Source: Bdellovibrionales bacterium (lineage in GTDB: Bacteria > Bdellovibrionota > Bdellovibrionia > Bdellovibrionales > UBA1609). From it: a stretch of DNA of 64,000 nucleotides. The notes beneath the pieces were generated by a model. The model searched no databases and was not told the origin of the DNA. It saw only the letters and a list, made by a program, of their open reading frames with translations. This document shows, one piece after another, positions 1-9,942 of the stretch. A program made the position numbers and the translations under genes. The stretch is from NCBI GenBank assembly GCA_027459485.1, contig DAIDIG010000001.1, positions 550,619 to 614,618 on the forward strand, in the 5' to 3' direction. Within the stretch, counting starts at the first letter, position 1. Every line of letters begins with the position of its first letter.

Positions 1-1206
1 AATTCGCGGGTAAACCAGCGCCACCGATAAAGCCGTGACCTGCCCCCACGACACAAGCACCATCTTCAGAGCAGAATACGTTTCATAGAACGCCCGATCG
101 TTAGGGTCTGTAACATAACGATTGTACTCATTCCAAAGTTCTGAGTTGCCCTTGTCCCAAGAATACTGTGCGAAGAAGCCCAGCAGTAAACTCATGCTGC
201 CTTTTGCGACGTAGCCACCGAATGTTGTAGCCATCGGTGTGCCCATCGTCTTGAGTAAAGATGCTTGAATGGCCATGAACCCGACCTCGATCAGGTTCCA
301 TTTTGTGATCGCGCTGGTTTCGTCGCCGAACTCCAGTACTTTTTGCGGGGGAATTCCGAGCCATTTCCAAAATTTTCGGGTTTTGAATTGCAACCAGTCG
401 GCGAACCGCTGATGGGTCAGCCACCCCATGTACAGGTTGTTGTAATACATGAGTGCCGCGGACATTGCCCCGGTCGCGACACCGTAGCCGAGTTTACCGA
501 CCATCGAAGCGCCCGAGCCGACAACTGATAAGAAGGTGCCGACCGCGTTGCCGCTGAACCTCGCGATCGACAGCCACTCTTTGTATTCGCCGGTTCGTCC
601 CCATCGCACGAATCGCGAATAATTTTGGGTCAAATATTGATCGCGCGCCGATTGAAAGTTTTCGTACGTCTTGCGTTCGATCCGTTCGACCAAATGGCGC
701 GAAAGGGGAATTTCATGCGAGTTCTTTCGTAACGACAGCGGCATCATTGAGATCAAATGTTGGTGTTGGGCCGCCCCCACCGCATCGTCGGCTGTAAAAT
801 CGATCACCATGGTGCGATCGGCTTTTCGGCTCAATTTGCCGGCGAATTTCAATACGGCCTTCGTTTCGGCATCGTTTTGCACGAGAACGTCGATACGGCT
901 GTAGGTGATGTCGCCGACCCCAGCGAAGTTATACGTCGCCGCGTACTGTGTGGCGGGCAGAGTGATGCCCCCGACGGGAGTCGGCGAGAGCGGCACATAG
1001 CGCTCATTGTTGGGCTTGGCGTCGCCTTGGATAACCTGTTCGTCGAGTGGCACTGGTGTGGCGGGTGCGGGTAGTGAAAGCGGCGGAATTTGCTCGGGCA
1101 TCGAACGCGGCACCGGAGTAGCGAACTGCGCGAAGGACGTGGCCGGGTATATTTGACTACAAATTAAAATGAACACGACAAGGGATCGTGGAAAACGCTT
1201 CGACAT
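1..1206 (-). CDS. Secreted/membrane hypothetical protein, 3' end beyond left window edge; paralogue of the next CDS
   Basis: Reverse-strand reading from ATG at 1206 (MSKRFPRSLVVFILICSQIYPATSFAQ...) stays open to the window edge. It shares PMATT.GGYV, W.KG...LW..Y and DPNDR.F..TYS.K-type segments with the 1255-2751 product. Confidence 0.75.
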   Translation of the reverse strand, partial: MSKRFPRSLVVFILICSQIYPATSFAQFATPVPRSMPEQIPPLSLPAPATPVPLDEQVIQGDAKPNNERYVPLSPTPVGGITLPATQYAATYNFAGVGDITYSRIDVLVQNDAETKAVLKFAGKLSRKADRTMVIDFTADDAVGAAQHQHLISMMPLSLRKNSHEIPLSRHLVERIERKTYENFQSARDQYLTQNYSRFVRWGRTGEYKEWLSIARFSGNAVGTFLSVVGSGASMVGKLGYGVATGAMSAALMYYNNLYMGWLTHQRFADWLQFKTRKFWKWLGIPPQKVLEFGDETSAITKWNLIEVGFMAIQASLLKTMGTPMATTFGGYVAKGSMSLLLGFFAQYSWDKGNSELWNEYNRYVTDPNDRAFYETYSALKMVLVSWGQVTALSVALVYPRI

Positions 1207-1254
1207 GGCCCGGCTGATTATGGGGCTATCCGCTTACGAAGTAAAACTGCGATA

Positions 1255-2751
1255 TCAGTTATTAACAAAGCGAAATGTCGCACGCATTGAACCGTTGCCA
1301 TAAACATGGCTTTGCACAACAACGCCCGGTGCAAATTGAAGACTTTGGGTGGCAGCTTTAAGAGGCGTCGAGCTCTCGCCAAGTATGCCTGCGCATGTAA
1401 ATTTCTTGCGGAGTGTTTCGGGTGATGTTTGTCCCACCACTTGCCGGTAACGATAGCCCATGATCCCCATCGCAACCAATAGCGAAATGCCGAGCGCGTG
1501 AGAGCCCAGAGCTATTGTCGCGGCTGTGGTCGCGGCGACTGAATCCAGCATTATCTTGAAGTCTGAGTATGTTCCGAAAAAGAGTCGATCGTTTTCGTCT
1601 TGAATGTGATTTACATATTTGGCCCACAGATCAGCGTGGCCCTTTTCCCACGGATACTGGGCGCCAATTGCTGAAATAAGCGTCGATGCCCCAACACCGA
1701 CATATCCGCCCGCAGTGGTTGCCATCGGCATGTCGGCAGCCGCTCGTTCGCTCGCTTGAAGAGCCAAAAATAATAACTCTGTGCCGCCCCATTTTGCCAG
1801 GGCACTTGATTCATTAATTGTTCCGGGTGAAACGGGAGCTGCGATTCGCGACCAAGTATTGAAATTAGAATCGTTGGCTGCAATTTTATCAATAAACCGG
1901 ACGCCGAGCTTTGCCATCACGCTTTGATAACCTGAATACAGCTTCGGCAGTGATCGATGATTTGTTAACCAATTCCGCAGCTTCGGATTGAGAACCATGA
2001 AACCCCAAGATAAACCGCCAGTAACGAGACCAAAGCCGACTTTGCCGACCCAACTAGCGGGTGCATTGAATACAGATAAAAGAGCGCCGCTAAAATTGCC
2101 GGTGAGTCTTCCGATTGCCATCCACTTGAGACCTTTACCCGTCTTGCCCCACCGAACGAAACGGTGATAATTCGCGCGAAGAAATCTGGCCCTCATCGCA
2201 TCGAATGTCCGATATACCTTGCCGTTGATAGTTTTGTCTCGAGCCGATTGACGGGCCATTAGACTTGGCGATAAACCAACGCCATAGAAACTCGCATTCA
2301 TTGTCTTCGGCACTAAGTTGTAAAAATCTCGAATTTGCTTTTGCCCACCTGCACCAGCCGGCACGTAATATGTGATAGTCGTGTGACTTGCCGTTCTGGC
2401 GAGTTGCCCAGCGAGCTTTAATACAGCACCTGTTTCAGCGGGCGATGACACCAAGATATCTGTTTCAGAATAGACGGCATCCGGAGCGCCTGGATAGGTT
2501 ATATGATAGCTAAAGGTGTACGACGGCATAACGTAATCACCGACTTGCATCGGTAAAAGCGGGATATCATATTCATTCGCATCAGTCGGCGTTTCGGTTG
2601 TGCTGGTCGCTTCAGTCAACGGAACAGTTTCCTGTTCGCCCGCTGGCGAGGCCGTTGGCGTTTGGGCAAGTGCAAGCATTGGCGCAAAAGCCAACTGAAC
2701 GCACAATAAAGAGGTCAACACGCGCATTTTCGGAATAGCAAACCGTACCAC
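1255..2751 (-). CDS. Secreted/membrane hypothetical protein (paralogue of 1..1206); start may be 2727
   Basis: 498-aa ORF, N-terminal signal peptide (MRVLTSLLCVQLAFAPMLALAQ), several hydrophobic segments. Confidence 0.8.
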   Translation of the reverse strand: MVRFAIPKMRVLTSLLCVQLAFAPMLALAQTPTASPAGEQETVPLTEATSTTETPTDANEYDIPLLPMQVGDYVMPSYTFSYHITYPGAPDAVYSETDILVSSPAETGAVLKLAGQLARTASHTTITYYVPAGAGGQKQIRDFYNLVPKTMNASFYGVGLSPSLMARQSARDKTINGKVYRTFDAMRARFLRANYHRFVRWGKTGKGLKWMAIGRLTGNFSGALLSVFNAPASWVGKVGFGLVTGGLSWGFMVLNPKLRNWLTNHRSLPKLYSGYQSVMAKLGVRFIDKIAANDSNFNTWSRIAAPVSPGTINESSALAKWGGTELLFLALQASERAAADMPMATTAGGYVGVGASTLISAIGAQYPWEKGHADLWAKYVNHIQDENDRLFFGTYSDFKIMLDSVAATTAATIALGSHALGISLLVAMGIMGYRYRQVVGQTSPETLRKKFTCAGILGESSTPLKAATQSLQFAPGVVVQSHVYGNGSMRATFRFVNN

Positions 2752-2949
2752 GGCATTCTCCTATGGCCCATTGTTCTACAGCGGTCGCCAGTATGACGCG
2801 GCCTAGAAAATAAGTAAATTTTTACGTCGAGTTTAATGTGTAAATAGTTAAAATAATACAAATAAGCGGTTCTAAACACCGATTTAACCTCCTCGCATAA
2901 GAGGTGTTTATGTGTCGTAAAAGGTCCAGTGAGGCATACAAGGAGTCTT

Positions 2950-4389
2950 ATGAAAATTTTAAATTTCATCGGCGGCGAGTATTCTGGGGCGCGATCGGGC
3001 AAATTCTTGAACAATACCAACCCGGCAACCGGTGAGGCGATGGGGGAGCTCCCTGATAGCGATGCGGTGGACGTCGTAATGGCGATTCAAGCGGCCCATC
3101 GCGCGGCTGAGAAATGGGCGAAAACGCCGTCGGCCGAACGGTCGCGATTGTTGAATTTGATAGCGGACCGTATCGAGCAGCGGGCTGATGAATTTGCCAA
3201 GTTAGAAGCACTCGACGTCGGTAAGCCGAAGTGGCTCGCGCGCGAGGTAGATGTGCCGCGCGCCATTCTCAATTTTCGTTTTTTCGCGGCTAAGATATTG
3301 ACCGAAGAGACGGGCGGCTTTGATAGCGACGGTGCACTTGTGCAGTATTCACTTAGGCAACCGGTTGGGGTCTGCGGCCTTATTTCGCCGTGGAACCTGC
3401 CACTATATCTTCTGACCTGGAAGCTCGCACCCTGCCTCGCCATGGGCAACGCGGCTGTTTGTAAGCCTTCAGAACTCACTCCCCTGACGGCTCATCTTTT
3501 GTCTGAGATCGTGAGCGACATATTACCACCCGGCGTGTGCAACATTGTTTACGGGCGTGGCGAAACGGCGGGAGCAGCCCTCGTACAACACCCAGGCGTT
3601 CCGCTTATCTCATTTACCGGCGGCACTGACACTGGCATTAAGATCACGCAGTCGTCGGCGCCACAGTTGAAAAAACTAAGCCTCGAACTTGGCGGTAAAA
3701 ATGCGAACATCGTGTGCAAAGACGCCGATCTGTCAGCAGCGGTGAAGGGGTCCATTCGGGCGGCGTTTTTAAACTCCGGTCAAATTTGCCTATGCGGCTC
3801 GAGACTCTATGTACAAGAAGACATTTATGACAGTTTTATGAAAGAGTTTCGCGAACAGACCGCGGCACTTAAAATCGGCGACCCGATGGCTGACGACACG
3901 TTTATCGGGCCGCTCGTGAACGGCCAGCAACGCGAAAAATCTTTGGCGGCGATTCAACAGGCGACCCGTGAAGGTGCAAAGGTGACAGTGGGTGGGCGCG
4001 TGCCAGAGACACTCCCGCAGCAGTTGCGCGGTGGGTTTTACCTTGAACCGACAGTGATCGAAGATCTCGATCACTGTTCGGATCTCTGGGCCAATGAGAT
4101 TTTCGGCCCAATCGTCACGGTGCAGACGTTTAAACTGCCGCAGGATGCAATCAAATGGGCGAACACGTCGACCTACGGTCTCTCGGCGAGTGTTTGGACG
4201 CGTGACGTTTCGCGTGCGCACAAGATGGCGCGCGAGATTCAGGCCGGCACGGTGTGGGTGAATACATGGGCGAAGCGCGACCCCCGCGTGCCGTTCGGGG
4301 GAGTGAAGCACTCCGGTATCGGGCGTGAAGGCGGCGACCATTCGCTCGATTTTTACTCGGAGTTGAAAACCGTTTGCCTCGCGACTTGA
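2950..4389 (+). CDS. Aldehyde dehydrogenase family protein (2-hydroxymuconic semialdehyde dehydrogenase-like)
   Basis: Full ALDH motifs: SPWNLPLYLLTWK, SFTGGTDTG, LELGGKNANIV, NSGQICLCGSR, NEIFGPIV, PFGGVKHSGIGREGG. AGGAG upstream of ATG at 2950. Confidence 0.95.
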   Translation: MKILNFIGGEYSGARSGKFLNNTNPATGEAMGELPDSDAVDVVMAIQAAHRAAEKWAKTPSAERSRLLNLIADRIEQRADEFAKLEALDVGKPKWLAREVDVPRAILNFRFFAAKILTEETGGFDSDGALVQYSLRQPVGVCGLISPWNLPLYLLTWKLAPCLAMGNAAVCKPSELTPLTAHLLSEIVSDILPPGVCNIVYGRGETAGAALVQHPGVPLISFTGGTDTGIKITQSSAPQLKKLSLELGGKNANIVCKDADLSAAVKGSIRAAFLNSGQICLCGSRLYVQEDIYDSFMKEFREQTAALKIGDPMADDTFIGPLVNGQQREKSLAAIQQATREGAKVTVGGRVPETLPQQLRGGFYLEPTVIEDLDHCSDLWANEIFGPIVTVQTFKLPQDAIKWANTSTYGLSASVWTRDVSRAHKMAREIQAGTVWVNTWAKRDPRVPFGGVKHSGIGREGGDHSLDFYSELKTVCLAT

Positions 4390-4446
4390 GGTTTGGCATA
4401 GTTTGTGGCTCATTACGTGCCGGCGCATTTGTGCCGACGCGATAAC

Positions 4447-4523
4447 GGAGTGGTAGTTAAGTTGGTTATAACGCTCGCCTGTCACGCGAGAGGCCGCGGG
4501 TTCGAGTCCCGTCCACTCCGCCA
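4447..4523 (+). tRNA. tRNA-Asp (anticodon GTC), CCA encoded
   Basis: GGAGTGG/CCACTCC acceptor stem, CTCGC-CTGTCAC-GCGAG anticodon arm, GGTTCGAGTCC T-arm, discriminator G + CCA. Confidence 0.95.
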
Positions 4524-4544
4524 ACTTGATTTTTGGTTTTGCTA

Positions 4545-4571
4545 AGCCCCGGAAATCCGGGGCTTTTTTTA
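4545..4571 (+). terminator. Rho-independent terminator downstream of tRNA-Asp
   Basis: AGCCCCGG-AAAT-CCGGGGCT followed by a T run. Confidence 0.9.
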
Positions 4572-4836
4572 CTTTAACTATTTGAAATTAGCGATTTGCG
4601 TTCTTTTGCGTTCCGCCAGTTTTGTGCTGGCTCATTCGTTCACTCAGTTTTTCAACCGCTGCTTGCAACGCTATATCTCTTGTCTTCGCGTACCGTGAAG
4701 GATTTCAAAACTCCTAACCCATTTTGTTTGGCCTGGTTACACAAAACTTTTTACACTCCCTGCGACCATGAAGCACATGTCACTGTGACAATTTCGCGGA
4801 GCAAAGCGCGACAATTTTTCGAACTTCCGGGCCTCA

Positions 4837-5469
4837 TTAATTTTTCACCGCTAATTTGCAGTTCATTGATGAACTGAGAGAATTAATCAAACTGAGATCT
4901 TGTTTTATTGCTTCTTTTATCTTTAATCCCAACGCTGAACACTCGCTATGATTTTTAGTGCTATGTTGCAAATCCTCGTTGGCATTAGCGGATGCTAATT
5001 GCAAGGTTCCGCAAGAGGGGCTGCCCCATGAGCATTCCGCCGCCTCTTCAGCGCTACAAGAAGCTATAGCCTGCGAAGCCGATACCGCCGCGCCAGTACA
5101 CTTTGCTTCGCAATTCACCTTTACTGCCGTGCAGGCTGCTATGAATCCATTTAATGCGGTTAGTGCAACTTCAGAGGCTTTTTCAAGATATTGACAACTT
5201 TGTTCAACGGACGCGGATCGCGCCTTATTGATATAGGACTGAATCGTCGGAATGACGCCGATAAAGGCTGAACTCTTGCTCCCACTGCAAGGGATTAGGG
5301 TGTCAGCATTAGCCAAGGCACACTGTATGTCGTTTGCGCGAGATCGCGTCGATTGCTGTAGACATTGAGCATAGGCAGAGTCAAACAGGAATGAAACGCA
5401 AAATAAGCAAATCGCCATGTTTAGTTTTGCGGCACATCTACGATTAAAAAACTCGAATGAAAACATCAT
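4837..5469 (-). CDS. Cysteine-rich secreted hypothetical protein
   Basis: 210-aa ORF with N-terminal hydrophobic signal region and numerous Cys. Confidence 0.65.
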   Translation of the reverse strand: MMFSFEFFNRRCAAKLNMAICLFCVSFLFDSAYAQCLQQSTRSRANDIQCALANADTLIPCSGSKSSAFIGVIPTIQSYINKARSASVEQSCQYLEKASEVALTALNGFIAACTAVKVNCEAKCTGAAVSASQAIASCSAEEAAECSWGSPSCGTLQLASANANEDLQHSTKNHSECSALGLKIKEAIKQDLSLINSLSSSMNCKLAVKN

Positions 5470-5797
5470 CTCCCCTTTAGCTGACGGCTATAGCTTTGAA
5501 TGCTATTCTCGAACAGTTTTGAAAAGCAAGTATAGCACCAATGCACGACAAAATAATCGCAACTTTAATAATCTTTGTTTTAATAATAATTAAAATGTGC
5601 AAACGAAGGGCCACATGAAAGCCAATTCTATGCTTATTTTAAGCAAATATTGCTTATTAATTGTTCGCTTGTAAAAAAATAATTTAACACTCCATTCAAA
5701 GATGTATCAAAATGGGATGAATCTGGGACGTCACTCCTGGCTGTCTTGACTAAGAAGACCAGCGGATAAGGCTGCGCCCCCGAGAGCCAGTTGTAAT

Positions 5798-5826
5798 TCA
5801 AGCTTACCGGATAATGTGCCGATAAG
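5798..5826 (+). promoter_or_regulatory. Sigma28/FliA-like promoter TCAA-N17-CCGATAAG
   Basis: TCAA 5798-5801, GCCGATAA(G) 5818-5826; same arrangement upstream of two other lipoprotein genes in the window. Confidence 0.6.
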
Positions 5827-5833
5827 ATAAGTT

Positions 5834-8242
5834 ATGGGCAAGCGGTACGTTTGTTTATTGGCTCTATCGCTACTTGCCTCCGGCTGCGGCAAGGTCTGGG
5901 TTTCGTTGTCGTATCGACAATCTCCGACAAATTCAGGGCCGATAAGTTATCATCTCGTATTTACCACTGAACCGTCTTCAAGCATTTCTGCGGGCGCAAC
6001 CCTCACAACGGGCGGGGTGATCGAGGTTGAAGATAACAACGGCAACCTCATTACCACTGGGGCGTTGTCCAACGCTACCATCACTTTGTCAGACTCAAGC
6101 GGCAACGGCGGCATTGCAGGCGTCACGAGCGTCACAGCGGCGGGCGGTATCGCTACGATTCCGAACAATACTTTAACGTTTGAAAAAACGGGCACAACCA
6201 GTTTATCCGCTACAACAACCGTCAGCGGATATGGAACACTCAGCGCGGCAAGCAGTTCGATTGCCATCGCGACATCGTCATTCAGCACAGTCTCGGCGTT
6301 TTCGGGCCCCGATGACCCAAACGGGTCGATAAATGGCACCGGCACTGCCGCGAGATTATGGAACCCATCCGCGCTCACGACTGATGGTATTAACGTGTAT
6401 ATTCTTGAAAATTATCCGAACTGCCTAATGCGTGAGTATAATATTTCGAATGGTGCGGTTACGACTCTCGCGGGGCAACTTTACAATTGTGGATATACCG
6501 ATGGCGCTAATGGCACGAGCACCCTTGGCGGATCCTTTAGTGGTCAAGGTGTTCAACAAATGGCGACTGACGGCACCTATGTTTATTTTGTCGACGGGCA
6601 CTCAATCCGAGCAGCGACAATCAGCAACGGCACTATCACGACGATCGCTGGCAGCCCAACATCTTCAGGTTATACGAATGCCGACGGGACAAGTGCACGC
6701 TTTGGTGCAATCGGTGGAATTTATATTAACGGTACAACTTTATATATTGCCGATAACGGCAACCATTATATTCGCGCCTTGAGCCTCACATCGCCGTACG
6801 CTGTAACGACTGTTGCGGGTAATGGCACAGGTGCTATTCAAGACAGCAGCCCTGGTCCAGCTGAAGTCGATAACATGGATTATTTTGCCGGCGATTCAAC
6901 CAATCTTTATTTCGTCGATTATAATGGTACGAATTACGATGTCCGGCAAATGAACTGGTCGACAGATACGCTAACTACAGATGCGACGGGGCTTAATAGT
7001 TCTTGCGGTAGCTCCGTTGGTTCGATTGCAGTCACCAGCACAACGATGTACCTGTCGTGCCAAGACGTCATAAAAGCTGCGACCATCGGAACTTGGACAT
7101 GGTCTGTCGTTGCGGGTGCCGGCTGGAGCGGTGGTGATGTGGACGGGAGCGCTGGCACCTCAAGGCTTGGTGGTGGTACTAGCCATGGTTATAATGGCGA
7201 CTTTCTCTCGCCTTACGGCACCGATATTTACATTGCCGATACCGTAAATGGCGCTCTTCGCGTACTTGGCACGTCAAACATCGTCACAACTTTGGCGGGT
7301 ATGCCCAATTCCGGATACGGTTCAGTACAGAACACGACGGCGGCGAATACTCGCTTTGAAGATCTGCAGGATCTCGTGAGCAACGGCACAAACCTATACG
7401 GCTTAGATTATCAGACCAATTTGTTTCCGATCATCTCGATGAGCAACGGTTCAAGCGGTCCACCAATGGGTTCAGGATGGGGGCTTCAATCGCCATACAA
7501 TCAAGTGCTCGCCTACATGAATGGCAAAATTTATTACCTCGATCCTTGTAAAATCTGGGAGGTTAATCCGACTGCCGATACTATTGCAGGTCTCGTCGGT
7601 AACAACAGCTCGTGCGTCGAAAACGAAGGGAGCTTTTCAGTAGCCACGTTTAAAGGTCTTAAAGCTATTGCATCGGATCAACAAAATTTATATGTGTTTG
7701 ACAACGATGTGATTAAAAAACTCGATTTGACCACCCAAACGGTCAGTGTGCTCTCGGGTCAAGCCGGCACGAGTGGGTGCATCACTGGTTCAGCATCAAC
7801 TTCGCGCTATGATGGTAGCACAGGTTTTATGGCCTACATGAATGGCAATCTTTATTTTACTGAGAACTGTAATCATGGTTCTGTTGTTCAGGTGAATACA
7901 CAAACGGGCGCTTCATCAATTGTGGCAGGTAACGGAATATACGGGTATGTGAACGGAACTTTGGCAAACGCCGAATTTAGCAGGTCTGGAGGGGGCATCA
8001 CAAGCGATGGGCAAAATTTGTATATTTATGACCTGGGTAACGGAGCGATTCGCGAAGTGAATATCAGCGGCAATTCCGTTACGACTTTATTCGGTTCGAC
8101 GAGTGAAATGTGGGATATCGATGGCTCGCTCGCCAACGCACGCGAAAGCGCGAATTCTTATACGGCCGGGCCATTTTCTATTTATTACGGTTACGGTAAA
8201 CTATATATCGTCAATAGTCGCGGAATCAGAGTGGTGCAATAA
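5834..8242 (+). CDS. Surface lipoprotein with Ig-like N-terminal region and NHL/beta-propeller-like repeats
   Basis: 802 aa; lipobox LLASGC; repeated 'DG..A.F....G...D...LYI.D..N..IR' units. Confidence 0.85.
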   Translation: MGKRYVCLLALSLLASGCGKVWVSLSYRQSPTNSGPISYHLVFTTEPSSSISAGATLTTGGVIEVEDNNGNLITTGALSNATITLSDSSGNGGIAGVTSVTAAGGIATIPNNTLTFEKTGTTSLSATTTVSGYGTLSAASSSIAIATSSFSTVSAFSGPDDPNGSINGTGTAARLWNPSALTTDGINVYILENYPNCLMREYNISNGAVTTLAGQLYNCGYTDGANGTSTLGGSFSGQGVQQMATDGTYVYFVDGHSIRAATISNGTITTIAGSPTSSGYTNADGTSARFGAIGGIYINGTTLYIADNGNHYIRALSLTSPYAVTTVAGNGTGAIQDSSPGPAEVDNMDYFAGDSTNLYFVDYNGTNYDVRQMNWSTDTLTTDATGLNSSCGSSVGSIAVTSTTMYLSCQDVIKAATIGTWTWSVVAGAGWSGGDVDGSAGTSRLGGGTSHGYNGDFLSPYGTDIYIADTVNGALRVLGTSNIVTTLAGMPNSGYGSVQNTTAANTRFEDLQDLVSNGTNLYGLDYQTNLFPIISMSNGSSGPPMGSGWGLQSPYNQVLAYMNGKIYYLDPCKIWEVNPTADTIAGLVGNNSSCVENEGSFSVATFKGLKAIASDQQNLYVFDNDVIKKLDLTTQTVSVLSGQAGTSGCITGSASTSRYDGSTGFMAYMNGNLYFTENCNHGSVVQVNTQTGASSIVAGNGIYGYVNGTLANAEFSRSGGGITSDGQNLYIYDLGNGAIREVNISGNSVTTLFGSTSEMWDIDGSLANARESANSYTAGPFSIYYGYGKLYIVNSRGIRVVQ

Positions 8243-8611
8243 ATATTGATAATGTCATCGGCGTCTTTGTGGCTAATAACGTAATTTATGCAGCGATGTT
8301 TGGCGGCCTTAGCGCCATGCTCGCACAGTAGCTGAAATTCTTTTGGACACGGCGATCAAGGAGCGGGCCTGACGCAGGCGTAAGTTGCAAAACGAGTGGG
8401 CATATCTTTGGCTCTGCCGCTACATCAAATTCAGCTTGAAATATCGGCTCCGAAAGAAATAGGGCAAGCATAGGCCCGCTAAATCTGCGCAAATAAAATG
8501 ATCTGCTCAAATACCAATCGCCCCGAGCTATCTAACAGTTTTATAATTTGGTTTTTTTAAGGGCTGTGATAGATGCCTTGTAACAACCTTTATTCGGTAA
8601 GGAGCCCTCTC

Positions 8612-9166
8612 ATGAAAGCATTCGTTATGCCTTTACTCTTTCTCTCAGCAAGTCACTTTGCCTTTGCGTCCACGGCAAGCACGGCCAAAGAAATGCCCAC
8701 ACAAAGCTTCATCGTTTCTTACGATTGCAGCCCTTACGGTAGAGTTGAACGCTCGCAATGGACGATTGTCGCTCAGACATCAGTTATGTCACAAGCCGAT
8801 GGCTATTACGACAGCTACGATGTTACCTTTCAAAGCAGCGACAAAAACCCGGGATTGTTTGTCGACGGCAATACCGTATATATGAACGTGCAGCCGATGC
8901 GCGCAGATTGGCCAGTACGCACTTTACCCATCGGTCAGTTCAATTTACAGGCGGCCGCGTGTGATGCCTCAGACGGTGGCAGTGGATACGGTCAATCTTT
9001 TGAAGCCAACAGCTTAGACGTACATTTGAGCAAGGGCATTTCGTCGTACATCACTCCGACAACAGAAAAGTGTGGCCCGAACGGTTCGAATTTAAATGCA
9101 TTAATCGTGAAAGCGCCTTACGGCACCTATCGCTTCGCCGAACAAAAACCGTCATCTTGTCAGTAG
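8612..9166 (+). CDS. Small secreted protein (family shared with 59339..59869)
   Basis: AAGGAG before ATG at 8612; signal peptide; clear similarity to the product at 59339. Confidence 0.8.
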   Translation: MKAFVMPLLFLSASHFAFASTASTAKEMPTQSFIVSYDCSPYGRVERSQWTIVAQTSVMSQADGYYDSYDVTFQSSDKNPGLFVDGNTVYMNVQPMRADWPVRTLPIGQFNLQAAACDASDGGSGYGQSFEANSLDVHLSKGISSYITPTTEKCGPNGSNLNALIVKAPYGTYRFAEQKPSSCQ

Positions 9167-9357
9167 GTCCCGTCGACGGGTAAGTTTGGCTCGCAATGGA
9201 TAATTCCTGGCTCTGCAATCAGCGCGAACCTTAATAGTTTTCCAACCATTGCGGGCCGGGTACTTTGCATACCGAAACCTTTCTCACTTCCAACGGCACA
9301 TCCGCTTGTGAAGTGAATAAGTTGCAAGGGACTGGACCCCATCAGGCCATTGAAAAA

Positions 9358-9732
9358 TCAGTCAAGATATTGCCAGGTGCTTGCCCCATCGAAATGGCGG
9401 ATGCGAATTGTTTCGATTTCAACGTTTGTAAAAAGCCGCGCATTTACGCCGATTCGATCGTTTTGATTAGGGTCTAAACTCCTCCAATGACTAAAGCAGC
9501 CACAATTACCGCATCGAACAAATGCGATACTCTTGTCGCCCCAAATATATTCATCAGTGAGACCAGACTCAGTAAAGATTTTAACTTTTGCGGGTGAATA
9601 ATAAGCCATTAAATCTCCGTACCGGCGACAGAGCGAACAATTGCATGAAGTCAACGTTTCAGGAACATCACCTTCGATCTGCAGCTTTACAGCACCACAA
9701 TGACATGAAGATTCAATTGATTGAGTCGGCAT
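9358..9732 (-). CDS. GFA family protein (glutathione-dependent formaldehyde-activating enzyme/CENP-V-like fold)
   Basis: CHCGAVKLQIEG, SCNCSLCRRYG, FVRCGNCGCFSHW zinc-ligand pattern. Confidence 0.85.
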   Translation of the reverse strand: MPTQSIESSCHCGAVKLQIEGDVPETLTSCNCSLCRRYGDLMAYYSPAKVKIFTESGLTDEYIWGDKSIAFVRCGNCGCFSHWRSLDPNQNDRIGVNARLFTNVEIETIRIRHFDGASTWQYLD

Positions 9733-9942
9733 AAGGTTAGTCCTAGTCGATGCGGGTTGATTCGTCATCAACCAAAAGCTCAGCAGGTACAAGTTGAAAT
9801 CGTGAGTTTACCGTTTTTATTCAGGCTCCGATTCGTTACCGTGATTCAGGCGTGACTGTATTAAATTCAATCCCGGTACGATGGTCGATACAGACCATTT
9901 TAGAAAATTGCATCACCCAATTTGCATGCTAGACTGAATTTG

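Noticed and set aside
128-904. ORF-track entries 128-424(-), 265-528(+), 671-904(+)
   Set aside because: Shadow ORFs in other frames of the edge-truncated CDS 1..1206(-), which shows coherent protein sequence and a paralogue.
3790-4524. 244-aa antisense ORF over the aldehyde dehydrogenase and tRNA
   Set aside because: Antisense to an unambiguous ALDH gene and starting within the tRNA; composition shadow.
5736-5759. Expected position of the 24-bp palindrome (38 bp upstream of TCAA) for the 5834 gene
   Set aside because: The sequence there (cctggctgtcttgactaagaagac) does not match GTTTACAGA...GTAAAC, so the palindrome claim is limited to two promoters.
5950-6378. 142-aa antisense ORF inside the 5834 lipoprotein gene
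   Set aside because: Low-complexity complement of Ser/Thr/Gly-rich coding sequence.
9881-9901. ATGGTC-gataca-GACCAT hairpin followed by TTTT
   Set aside because: Located between divergent genes, so a terminator role makes no sense; a single short palindrome without a partner copy is weak evidence for an operator.
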